Shown: positions 1 to 9,555 of the stretch, in pieces
How positions within the stretch are numbered: position 1 is the stretch's first letter
Layout of the letters: each line of letters begins with the position of its first letter
Assembly: GCF_015832195.1 (NCBI RefSeq)
Contig: NC_052020.1
Span: 4,419,254-4,483,253, forward strand
Origin: Motacilla alba alba
Taxonomy: Eukaryota; Chordata; Aves; Passeriformes; Motacillidae
Length of the DNA: 64,000 bases
Direction of reading: 5' to 3'
Made by a program: the position numbers and the translations under genes
Notes under the pieces: generated by a model
The model's input: the letters and a program-made list of their open reading frames with translations, nothing else
Databases searched by the model: none
What the model was told of the DNA's origin: nothing

Positions 1-268
1 GCCCTCAGGTGACACATCTACATGATTTTTTAACACCTCCAGGGATAGTGACTCCTCCACATCCCTTTCTGCGAAGAAATTTTTCCTACACCCAATCTAA
101 ACCTCCCCAGGTACCACTTGAGGCCATCTCCTCTCATCATATCGCTTGTTACCTGTGAGAAGAGACCAACACCCACATCCTCACAACCTCTTTTCAGGCA
201 GTTGGAGAGAATGATAAGGTCTCCTCTCAGCCTCCTTTTCTCCAGGCTAAACACCCCCCATTTCCATA
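1..268 (-). mobile_element. CR1 LINE, 3' part of ORF2 and 3' region, truncated by window edge
   Basis: Read on the minus strand this is a typical bird CR1 non-LTR retrotransposon segment. A frame across it contains the recognisable CR1 ORF2 C-terminal stretch ([13 protein letters not shown], then a [14 protein letters not shown] stretch). The 5' side of the element stops near 268, where unique sequence begins, so it is a 5'-truncated copy as is usual for CR1. The 3' end lies beyond the window start. The reading frame is degraded and the copy is certainly inactive. Confidence 0.93.
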
Positions 269-2339
269 AAACAAGGAACAATGAGAAAAAATCCATTCTG
301 GCAAAAGCTGGGTCATTCTTGTGTGAATATATGGATGTTCTGATAAGTAAGATGAAGGTTTAGTACCACTGTTTGTAGGCAAAATTTATTTTCATTTGTC
401 CATAAACCACAAGCCAAACTACTGCAAAGACACTGCTTGCCTGGAAGCTGAGCAAATACATTTCTCCTGAAAGTACATCAATAATATTCCTCCAAGTCTT
501 TTACTTTTCACTTGGCAGTAATTACTTTACCTACTCCACATCACCATTTCATCTTTGTAAAGACGCATGGAGACCCAAAATAAGCTCCTGCTTCAGCACA
601 GCACTTAAGCACACATTGAACTTAAGTACCAGTAAGTTCAGCAGGGATGTTCACATGCTCAAATCAGCCTTGGGAACTCTGAATTCAGACAAGCACCATT
701 AGCACTGGGAACAAGAGCACTACCTCACTGGTCCATCACAACCCAGAGGGGCGATTCTGTCAGGCCCCAGGAGCATGGGACAAACACCAAAACACCCTCC
801 CTGGGGAGGAAAAGGACTCCTCCAACAGAAATTAATGCAGCTCTGCTGCTACACAGCAAACAGCAGGAACATTTGGCTATAACAGTAAATGATGCTGTTA
901 CAAGTTCATAGGGCTGCGGGAAAAAAATGCTGAAGTATAAATGCCTAAAGTGAGTAAAGGAGCAAAGGAACTGCCATAACAGATGGAAATAATTCCATAC
1001 TTTCCCTCCAGAAACAGGTATCACAAATGAATATGTAAAACATCCTGGCCTGGGCAATTAAATGGCAGCCTAACTACAATGAAAATCTCAGAGTTATCTC
1101 AGTGTTCAAAGGCTGGCTTCTATTTAAATCAAAAGAGGTTCTCTATCTTTATTTTTAAAACTCTGAGTGCTGTCTGGCTGGGTTCTTCTCTGCTACACAA
1201 ATGAAAAGGGAAGCCGATATTAGTTAAAAAGAAAAAAAAGGTCAGAGACAAAATTAGTACATATACTATAATAAAAGGGCCGATAAAGAACATTCTGCAT
1301 CAAAGTTCATGCCGAGCAGGAGCAAGAACCTCATGATGTTGACAACGGGTACTTCAAACCTCAGGTCAAGGATAGTTGCTATATGTCCTGTCAATGCACT
1401 GTTAACCATGATTGATTCGGTCCAGTGACAGATAATCTATTATGCACTCATACTTCAATCCCACTAAATCAAAGATAGTTTGTCTAGCAGAACAAAATGA
1501 CACAACATAGGAGAAAGCACAGGGACAAAGTAGTAGTATTCTTTTCCCGAGCATTCTCCTGTGACAGAAGGGAACCAACACATAGCAAAAGGTCTAGCAA
1601 AACACAAATGCTTATGTCTCCGGTGGATGTGGAAGAGGAGAACACTGTAATTTAAAAATATATACTGATTAAAGAAAAGCCATAGAAATTCTAGCAAAAT
1701 GTCAGAGTTGCAAATAGCCTAAACATAAAGAACAAAGTAGGGACAGAAAACCTGCCCCTGGAGTCAAGCTGTGTGGAGATATTTATCTTAAACTTTGTGG
1801 TGGGGGAACAGAACCAGGCTCACCATTTCTCATCACCTTCAGTACAAGGGGGGAAAACCAAACTGGATTCTCTCAAAGTATCAAATTGCACAGTTTGCAT
1901 GCTTTTATTGCCTGGCATAGATTTGCAGTTCCCAGCTTATTCTCCCTCCTGGTCTTTCCTTATTTAATGTGGTTATCTGCCTAGAGACAAGATGTCTGGG
2001 AACACCATCTTCTTATGTGTATCCCAACACTGATATCCTAAAGCTAAGGACTGCTGAGTGCCCATCCACCAGTCTGCATGAAAATGGAGCGCATCCATCC
2101 TCTTTTACTACTCACCCTTAACATCCTGATGTTCACAGCATCAGGATCCTGTGTTGGTAAGAGGCAACACATTTCTGTGAAACAACTGAACTCCATTACT
2201 CTGTCACCCAGACACCCTTTGCTGGTCACAGGGACTGAAAAGAAACAGACCCATGCCATATAAAGAATTAGAAGAAGATGTAAGTAGAAGACAGATGTTC
2301 TGTGCCCCCATGCATTTCGTTATGGATTATAAACCAGCA
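269..2339. other. Unique AT-rich sequence, no gene seen
   Basis: No open frame longer than about 110 codons, no recognisable protein motif, and no repeat that I can name. The small open frames here look like chance. Confidence 0.6.
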
Positions 2340-2600
2340 GCTGGTTACCCTGGGCTGGGTACGTGTGTGACAGCCACGCCCAGAGGGCCGTGCAGACGCG
2401 GCAGGGTGTGATTAGAGCACAGCCCCAGAGCAGAAGCGCTGCACAGCCTCTGCAGCCGGCCCTGCCCGGCCAGGGCTAGAGCGATGTGCTGCTGTGGCCA
2501 CCGTGGGGCTGAGCTCTCCTCTGCATACCAACCAGTGCCCTCCACAGCTGCACTAAGGCATTCGGGGCTGTGCTGAGGCACTTGATGGCTGTGCAGGGGT
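2340..2600. other. GC-rich pocket, unassigned
   Basis: A local rise in G+C with several CpG sites inside AT-rich surroundings. Minus-strand frames are open across it (79 and 72 codons) but match nothing I recognise. It could be an eroded element, a conserved noncoding block or a non-coding exon. No splice-flanked exon can be argued from sequence alone. Confidence 0.35.
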
Positions 2601-4503
2601 GTAAAGGGTTACTAAATAAAATCTCCCCCTCAGGCCTTTTCTTTTGGAGGTCTACATGGCGTGGACCAAAACTAATTTTCTCTCCTAACCACATCTAGCA
2701 AGAAAAGCTCAGCCATACACAGAAGCTATGGAATATTTGACAAGGACAAAATAACTTGGAGAACAGTGAAATATTAACCTGGAGATAGTGTTCATGCCCC
2801 TCACCATTTAATATGGGACAGAAATAAGAGGGTCAGCTCTCATCACAGAGTAAATAAATAATATTTTACATTCTATTGGGCAAATACAGTATATATTTTC
2901 AATACAAAATCATTTCATCAAAGCCAAGTAGCCTGCAGATATTTTTGTGTTTCCTCAGCTTCATTATTTCCTTCCCTTAGATTATACAGACATAGATTTT
3001 TCTTTAATTAAAGTGTACTACAGCTGTGTATAATTTTTCTCCTCAAGCTTTGTAAAGTGTTGTCAAAGCAAAGAAGGAAAAAAGCCCACCATAGTAGTGA
3101 TGGTGACCTATTTCACTTCTGTGCAGCCAGCAGAATCAAATTTGCTTCAGCTTTAAATGCACTGCCAATTTGAAAAATTTAACACGAGCCTTTTTCCTTC
3201 TAATAATAGAGACCATTAATAAGTAACATTTACAGATTCCTTCCAGCCTTTACAGCATCTCCAATATGCAAAACCTGAACTCCAGAAGGCCTCCCAAGAG
3301 GCACATGGATCAGGCCTTCAGATCATATGAACCTACCCTGATATACCTCCAGGGGTTTAGGGAAACCATTTCAGCTTAACCTGGCTGAGGAACTGGCTCA
3401 CAGCTTTACAAGGTATTTATTTTCACACTCTGACTGACACTGCAGGGCAACTAATCTAAGTATTTACCCCATTCTATGCCTCACCGATTTAAACTTAATA
3501 ACACTCAATTTACAGGCAAAGAGTAAGGGAGTTACGTGCTTGCTCCAGGTTGCACAAGAAGCCAAGACCAGGGCAGAAATAAAAACTTTAATTTCTGACA
3601 ATAAATCCTGTATCTGACTGAGAAGCCATCCCATTCTCTACTTAAAAATAAATCACATGTAAGTGTGACCACAGAGGGGACACATGTTCAGCTAGCACAC
3701 GTAGGCACAGCTCTTTTCCTGTCAGCACGGCTGTGCTCTGTTTCAGAAGCTCATCTGATCCAGAGTTTGTGTATGTGAAATCTGACTAAACACACGAGAA
3801 ACAGAAAGCTGAAACACATGCAAGGTGTGTTTATATGGTCAATCTAAAATTTATCTCATTCCCAACAAAGCTCTCCCCCCAAAACACTTAAATTCAAACC
3901 ATTTAATGCTAATTAAAGTAGTTGTTTTTAAAGCAGCCTGTCTCCCCTCGAGCAGTTAAATTAGGCTCAGGAAAAGAACATCAGATGACGTACTCATTTC
4001 TTGTTACCATAAGAAGAGTGACTTCCTTGGCTGGATGATTTTTAAAGAAATCACATGGTGGTGATATAATTTCCCCCCGGTTAGTAACTCTGGTGTGCCT
4101 GAGAGGCAAAGAGAGAGAAGAAAGGTCTCATTACACCGAAGAAAGAGCAATTTGAGAACACCTACTGTCACCTTCAGCAAGGCAGAACAATTTAGCCATG
4201 TGTATTCACTTATGTTCAGTTCACTAGAAACTCTACGTCAAAGCCCAGATCGTGCCTGACTCAATGGAGAGCACTCATAGGACACAAATTGCAGACTGCT
4301 TCCTGTAGCAGGCTGAGAAAAAACACATTAACAAAATGGAGTCCTTGAGTATCTTGTAAATAGACAATGTCTGCCTGAGCAACCTGTCTTGGAATCAGTC
4401 TTTAAGCCCTAAAGGCATAAACTTGTGCTGTATTTGCTGACTGTGACAGAGACTTATCCTACCCTAAATGCATCATTTTAAGAAAAGGCCCACATCAAAT
4501 GTA
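2601..4503. other. Unique AT-rich sequence, no gene seen
   Basis: Nothing firm. The segment around 3890-4110 combines TAAT-type homeodomain cores (GCTAATTAAAG) with a CRE-like TGACGTA near 3987, which might mark a regulatory element, but this is weak. Confidence 0.45.
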
Positions 4504-4529
4504 GGGGTGGTGGTGGGGTGGGGTGGGGG
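4504..4529 (+). other. G-quadruplex motif
   Basis: Four runs of at least four G separated by loops of 7, 1 and 1 nt: GGGG at 4504-4507, 4515-4518 and 4520-4523, then GGGGG at 4525-4529. This fits the canonical intramolecular G4 pattern on the + strand. An A-rich stretch with a short (CA)n run follows at about 4545-4590. Confidence 0.75.
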
Positions 4530-5400
4530 AAGGAGTTTGGGGAAAAAACAAAAATGAAAAAAAATAAAAATCAAACACACACACACAAAAAAGTCACTTT
4601 GAAGGAGTCCACTTCCTCTGAAAAGTAGTATTTCAGTAATATTTGATGCACAAATATTCCAACCCACACCCAGTGTCTCAGGCCATCTGTGCCCTGCCTG
4701 CAGCCTTGCTACCCCAAAAGCAACACCTGAGAAATAAACGCAATGGCGGTGTATTTCACTGTACACAAAGGGGCTAATGAACTCACATTTGAAATAAACC
4801 AGAGTCACTGAAGCTTCAGTGCAGCCATATATTAAGATACAAGTATATTGTTCTCAGTCCAGTAAGACTTCAACACAGGAGACATTAAACCATAAAACCT
4901 TTACTGCTCGGCCAGCAGAGCTGCTGCGTGCCTGACCGCGTCTATGGCGCTCCCTGCACTTACGCAGCCCAGGGAAGCGCTCCTTCAGCTCCCGAGGGAA
5001 TGAAACAGCTCACCGAGGCCAGCTCCTGGCAAAGAATATAGATAATTTTAAACATGTGCCCACCTAGGAGACAAGCTGTATTTGTGAACTTGGGAACAAC
5101 TCGGCTAAGTCTGGTGGAGACCAAAACACAACTAACAAGCCAGGAAGAGGCCACTGAAATATATGAACTCAAGACTGGAACATATGGAGGACAAGATCTG
5201 AGCAAGCACATGATGTTTGCCAGCACCTGAATGCAAAACCTGTCCTCAGACAAATGCAGCGAATCCCCATCCCCTGGTTCATCTTTACGACCCACTCAAA
5301 ACTTGTAGGAGTTTGGAAAAAGCGAGCGGCCCTGGACATAAACTGGAAATGAACTCTATCAGAAAAGCCTCCAGAGCTCACTTCCCATTGTTGGGTAGCG
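4530..5400. other. Unique sequence before the minisatellite, no gene seen
   Basis: Overlapping minus-strand frames of 111 codons are present but contain no motif. An open frame begins at 5217 in ordinary sequence and continues into the repeat array only because the repeat period is a multiple of three. Confidence 0.5.
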
Positions 5401-6163
5401 ATGCCCCTCAGCCCAGACCCATCCCTCAGGCCAGTCCCTCAGCCCGGTCCAGCCCTCAGCCCTGTCCAGCCCCTCAGCCCCACTCCTCAGCCCTGTCCGG
5501 CCCCTCAGCCACGTCCCCTGTCCCCTGTTCCCCAGCACTGTCACTCAGCCCGGTCTCTCAGCCCTGTCCCCCGTCCCTCAGCCTGGTCTCCCAGCCCTGT
5601 CCCCGGTCCCTCAGCCCTGTCCCCCGTCTCCCAGCCCTGTCCCCAGTCCCTCAGCACTGCCTCCCAGGCCTGTCCCCGGTCCCTCAGCCCGGTCTCTCAG
5701 CCCTGTCCCCCGTCCCTCAGCACTGCCTCTCAGCCCTGTCCCCGGTCCCTCAGCCCGGTCTCCCAGCCCTGTCCCCGGTCCCTCAGCCCGGTTTCTCAGC
5801 CCTGTCCCCCGTCTCCCAGCCCTGTCCCCAGTCCCTCAGCCCGGTCTCTCAGCCCTGTCCCCCGTCCCTCAGCCCGGTCTCTCAGCCCTGTCCCCCGTCC
5901 CTCAGCACTGCCTCCCAGCCCTGTTCCCGTTCCCTCAGCCCGGTCTCTCAGCCCTGTCCCCCGTCCCTCAGCACTGCCTCCCAGCCCTGTTCCCGTTCCC
6001 TCAGCACTGCCTCCCAGCCCTGTTCCCGTTCCCTCAGCACTGCCTCTCAGCCCTGTTCCCGTTCCCTCAGCACTGCCTCCCAGCCCTGTTCCCGTTCCCT
6101 CAGCACTGCCTCCCAGCCCTGTTCCCGTTCCCACAGCACTGCCTCCCAGCCCTGTCCCCTGCC
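5401..6163 (+). repeat. 33-bp GC-rich minisatellite
   Basis: A pyrimidine-rich tandem array. The regular part (about 5548-6163, roughly 18 units) has a 33-bp unit made of two related halves, one like CCTCAGCCCGGTCTCTCAG or CCTCAGCACTGCCTCCCAG and one like CCCTGTCCCCCGT. The first about 150 bp (5401-5547) is a degenerate version of the same CCCTCAGCCC motif. Variant units are grouped: CAGCCCGG types dominate early and CAGCACTG/GTTCCCGTT types late, as expected from local unit duplication. Because 33 is divisible by 3, frames stay open on both strands, giving spurious Pro/Ser-rich or Gly/Thr-rich open frames of 355, 333 and 112 codons. Confidence 0.95.
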
Positions 6164-6400
6164 CCTCAGTCCGACCCGGCCCCTCCGAGGGTCAGACCCG
6201 GCCCGCGGGGCCGCCCCGCCCAGCGCGCACGGGCCCGGCCCTCAGGCGCCACCTGGCGGCGCTGGGGCGACCCGTCCCTCATGAGGGACGGCCGTGGCCG
6301 GTGATCGCGGTGGATAAAGCGGGCGGCAAATGGGGCTCCCGACAAACGGAGAGCGTGCCCGGCCCTTCCCGAGGGAAGGGAGAAGGCCAGAAGGGGGTCT
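6164..6400. promoter_or_regulatory. CpG-dense block (orphan CpG island candidate)
   Basis: Immediately after the minisatellite the sequence becomes very GC-rich with CpG at close to random expectation (for example CCCGCGGGGCCGCCCCGCCC and AGCGCGCACGGGC), in a window that is otherwise CpG-poor. Embedded are a CTCF-like match (6246-6264), a 20-bp perfect palindrome (6272-6291) and an inverted repeat with 8-bp arms and a 2-nt centre (6363-6380). CpG islands usually mark promoters in birds, but no exon can be joined to this one. It could be an orphan island, the promoter of a non-coding RNA, or simply the GC-rich remnant of the repeat array. Confidence 0.55.
6246..6264 (+). promoter_or_regulatory. 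CTCF-like motif
   Basis: GCGCCACCTGGCGGCGCTG keeps the core pattern CCACC-(A/T)GG-NGGCGCT of the vertebrate CTCF motif. By eye it differs from the usual consensus at two core positions (T for A, C for G) and at a few flanking ones. Its location in a CpG-dense block fits a CTCF site but does not prove one. Confidence 0.4.
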
Positions 6401-6408
6401 GAGATTGT

Positions 6409-6415
6409 TGAGTCA
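6409..6415 (+). promoter_or_regulatory. AP-1/NF-E2-like site
   Basis: Exact TGAGTCA, followed by TGC, at the edge of the CpG-dense block. This is the consensus for bZIP dimers (AP-1, and with the extension MAF/NF-E2). A 7-bp match occurs by chance; only the context makes it worth listing. Confidence 0.3.
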
Positions 6416-6701
6416 TGCTCTGGATTAATGGGGTCATCCCATCGCCAGGCGGTCCGACAGAACACCGTGCGCCAGCAGATTTGGGGGGATGAAATACTGA
6501 CATTTTTCTAAAAGTGACCCCGCTCCCTGCCCCGCATCTGCCCGAGGGCTCTGGCTGCTTATAGACCGACAGCAAAGCGAGAGGTGTGGCAATAAAAACG
6601 CGATTGAAAGAGGAGAAAGTGCTGAGCTGCCCGGCTCAGCGGCACGGGAGCCGTGGAGAGCGGTGTGCGGCGGGTGCGAGAGGATCCAGCTCTGGAACAG
6701 G

Positions 6702-6738
6702 GCAGGGAGGGACAGGGACAGGGACAGGGAAGGGACAG
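6702..6738 (+). repeat. Short (GGGACA)n array
   Basis: GGGAGGGACAGGGACAGGG-type hexamer repeat of about five imperfect units, just downstream of the CpG-dense block. Confidence 0.8.
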
Positions 6739-6849
6739 TAGAGGGGTTACCCCACAATTAACGTGGTCCCCTCCTTCAGCAGCCCTACAGCACCCACACA
6801 ACTTCTGCACTCTGAAGAGCAGCTCTGCAGAGTTTCATATCTCTCACTT

Positions 6850-6953
6850 CTTGGGGTCTTTCTCCTGAGCCCACTCCTGACAGAATCTCTGAAGATTGCA
6901 ATGGAAGGGATAGGAAATAATCCCTGCTTATTCGTGCATCATTACCATAAGAG
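6850..6953 (+). repeat. 104-bp direct repeat, copy 1
   Basis: Begins CTTGGGGTCTTTCTCC and ends ATTACCATAAGAG. It is about 98% identical (two substitutions seen) to 8203-8306. Weaker homology extends leftwards: both copies carry TTTCATAT just upstream (6833 and 8195), copy 1 having about 9 extra bases (CTCTCACTT) in between. I do not recognise the sequence as a known repeat family. See copy 2 and the finding on this pair. Confidence 0.95.
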
Positions 6954-7580
6954 TTGTATTTCATGTGTCCCAGCACTCTTGGACTGTGATAGCCATTGGA
7001 ACACGCTCACTACAATAGTCAAAAAAAGAATAATTAAGTCTGAAAGGCTTTTTCAGTGCTGCATCAAACTTGTGGAGGATGCAGACATACGTGGCACAGC
7101 CTCCCTATTCACCACATAGCAATTAAAAAAAACCCAATAATGTGTTGCCTCCTAATGCTGCCTTCTTTTTGGTTTTAAAAGTCTCCATTCTCTGTGCTAT
7201 CATTATAGGCCACTCTGGTGTGTTTTCCATGAGGGTTTTAGATGTCAGGATAAGGCAGAAATCTATAATGATCATTATTCTGTATTTTAAGGATTCTGAA
7301 CAAAAAGAGTCACATTGTTGGCTTAGGGGCCTTAAGCATTCTTGGTGTTTTGTGCGTGTTGTTAGACAGATGAAATATTAGAGTAGCAAATACTATTTCC
7401 CGACAATTATATTTTATAATACGTACATATGCTTGTATTCTGTTGGACTTTTCTTTGATATGTATTTTAGAAATGCAATAGTGCATTTCCTGTCTTTCTA
7501 ATAACAGTTGTAGTTTTTAATATGCTGTAGCAAATCCAGCAAGTGTTATGATCAATATAAAAGCAGCTTGAATCCTACCA
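6954..7580. other. Segment between repeat copy 1 and LTR-D
   Basis: AT-rich sequence with no recognised gene. It forms part of the 1.25 kb segment bracketed by the two 104-bp repeat copies. Confidence 0.4.
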
Positions 7581-8130
7581 TGTTGGAATCCTGGATGCTG
7601 AGAATTTTAAACTTTCTGTGCTTAAAGGCACAGACCCACAAGAGAACACTGAGGTCGTGGAGCAAGCTTCTAAAATTATTGATAGTACTGAGATTACATG
7701 TGTGCAGTTGGTTAGAAGTGTGTAATATCACAAGGTACAAAAAAAGTTTGGAGTTTTAGAATATAGAAATAAAAAAGAAGCAAGATAGAGGTTTTAGAGT
7801 GAAGGCAAGTTGTTCTTCTTTACCTTCTTCTTTCTCCTTCATGGGTTGGGTGATGTTTTGTAATTAGACAGAAAAGTCTGCATTGCAAGTTTCGAGAGAT
7901 CAGTTATTAAGTTAAAAGGGAAAATAATCATAGAGTCCTTTCTTAATTAAATAGTTTAGTCTTAAAAGACCTTGTAACAAGAGATTGTTGGCCATTTTGT
8001 GCCTTACTAATGAAAAGCTGCCTAACTCATAGTTGTAAGACTGTTTTACTAATAAGAAATAATTAACACCCGAGTCCAAATACAAACTACTGTCTCGAGT
8101 ACCTTCAATCCCAACCTCAAAAAACCAATA
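7581..8130 (+). mobile_element. Solo LTR, family D (copy 1)
   Basis: About 550 bp starting TGTTGGAATCCTGGATGCTG and homologous along its length to 63067-63620. Shared blocks include GAGAATTT(T/C)A(A/G)ACTTTCTGTGCT, GAAGTGTGTAATATCACA and TTCTTAATTAAA. CTACCA sits on both sides (7575-7580 and 8131-8136), a plausible target-site duplication of 5-6 bp. The start resembles family B (TGTTGGAATC), so D and B may be related ERVL-type LTRs. No internal retroviral sequence flanks it, so it is a solo LTR. Confidence 0.8.
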
Positions 8131-8202
8131 CTACCAGTCCTTTTTTTATTAAAAAAAAAAGAAAAAAAGGGGAAAAAAAGAGCATTTATTAACATTTCAT
8201 AT
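8131..8202 (+). repeat. A-rich tract before repeat copy 2
   Basis: A run of T then A with some G (TTTTTTTATTAAAAAAAAAA, GAAAAAAAGGGGAAAAAAAG) ends just before the second 104-bp repeat. An A-rich tail followed by a direct repeat is the arrangement left by LINE-driven insertion, although the repeat is much longer than a usual target-site duplication. Confidence 0.6.
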
Positions 8203-8306
8203 CTTGGGGTCTTCCTCCTGAGCCCACTCCTGACGGAATCTCTGAAGATTGCAATGGAAGGGATAGGAAATAATCCCTGCTTATTCGTGCATCATTACCA
8301 TAAGAG
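8203..8306 (+). repeat. 104-bp direct repeat, copy 2
   Basis: Near-identical to 6850-6953, same orientation, 1.35 kb downstream. Differences seen: T to C in TCTTTCTCC and A to G in GACAGAATC. Homology stops sharply after ATAAGAG in both copies. Confidence 0.95.
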
Positions 8307-9239
8307 AAGTAACAAAAATCTCAGTAGAAATTGGTACAATTCCCCTGCCTCTTGTTGGTACTTAGGACTGAGAGCATTCCCTTCTTCCTACATTTATTAT
8401 CAGAAATAAGTTTTAATATAAACTTTAAAGCAATTGTTCTACTTTAATGAAACTACTAAAAAGATATAGTTTAAAAAAAGCTGTTGTATGAACCAAAGAA
8501 CAGTTAGACTCTGTTGTGTATAGATGTACTAAATATGACAGTATGTTAAGGGGCTTTTTTAAAGATGTATGGGATCGGACACCATATCAGAGTAGCTGGA
8601 ACTATGAATGAAAGTTCTATTTCTGCTTAAACCTAGTAAGTGAATCATTTTTATGATTTAAGTATGAGAAAAAACCATGGCATCTTATTGTATGGGTTAT
8701 TTCTTCCCATTTGAGATGGTGCATGAACCCAGTGTATCCAAAGGAGTCAAGAACTGCAAATAAAACTCCAGTGGAGATTCTGCCAAACAAAGAAATTTAT
8801 GTAGTAAAGAATGCATAAACCAACAATGGTACAGAAATACACGCTCCATCCATGCCAGACTTAGTTATTGCTGGAATTAATTATCATGTAAATTATGAGA
8901 GACAGAAAAAGAGAATTGAATTTGATGCCAAAGACACCAAGCACACGTAGTCTTTCTTGTTTAACACTTTTAAAAACAAGAACTTACTATTTATAGATCT
9001 TGCAGCAATTCTAGGTGTCAGATGGTAAACATACAAAAATAGCATATTTCAAGGTATTAAATTATTTTCCAATCCAAAAAGGGTGCTGTTATTGATAATT
9101 GTTGTATCCTTGAAAGCACTGCTCATAGGAGAAAGTGCACTAGTGCATCTCTTGATTTAAATATATCTACTTCTAGGAAGAGAAGAAAAATCTGTGAAGA
9201 ACCTACAAAGGATAGGTTTCATTGTTTGCCATTAACCAG
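8307..9239. other. Unique AT-rich sequence, no gene seen
   Basis: No open frame above 60 codons and no recognised repeat. Upstream parts of LTR-B could be hidden here, but I cannot align them by eye. Confidence 0.5.
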
Positions 9240-9555
9240 AAGTTTAACATGTAGTACTGTAAGTTTGTATGTCATAATATGATCAGTTAAGAAAGTTTAC
9301 ACTGTAGTATAAGTTCATAAGACAAAATATTTAAGGATTAAGTTAAAAACATAAATATCTTTGTTAGCAGTATTTTATTGATTAATAAATTTTTTTAAAG
9401 TCTTGCAACTAGGGATTTTGTGACTTTTTAAACTATGCTATAAAGATGTGAGCTGAACTCACTCTTCTTGCTTATCTAAAATATAAGAAAAAGAAACTGC
9501 ATCATCAAAAACAATTCAGAGGTCTCATCCCAAATTACTTCAAGATTCCTCACAA
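9240..9555 (+). mobile_element. Decayed 3' part of LTR, family B
   Basis: Aligns with the 3' half of the LTR-B copies at 24135-25139 and 32178-32743. Shared order: TGTA(G/A)GTTTGTRTGTCATAA, AAGAAAG, CCATAAG-like, ATGTGAGCTGA(G/A)CTCA, then a terminal CAAATTACTTCAAG-TCCTCACA. It is clearly more diverged than those two, so it is an older or faster-decayed insertion. The 5' half is missing or unrecognisable. Confidence 0.8.

Noticed and set aside
5217..6402. 355- and 333-codon Pro/Ser-rich + frames and a 112-codon Gly/Thr-rich - frame
   Set aside because: They run through a tandem array with a period of 33 (a multiple of 3), so several frames on both strands stay open. No domain, no start context of note, and the protein repeat simply mirrors the DNA repeat.
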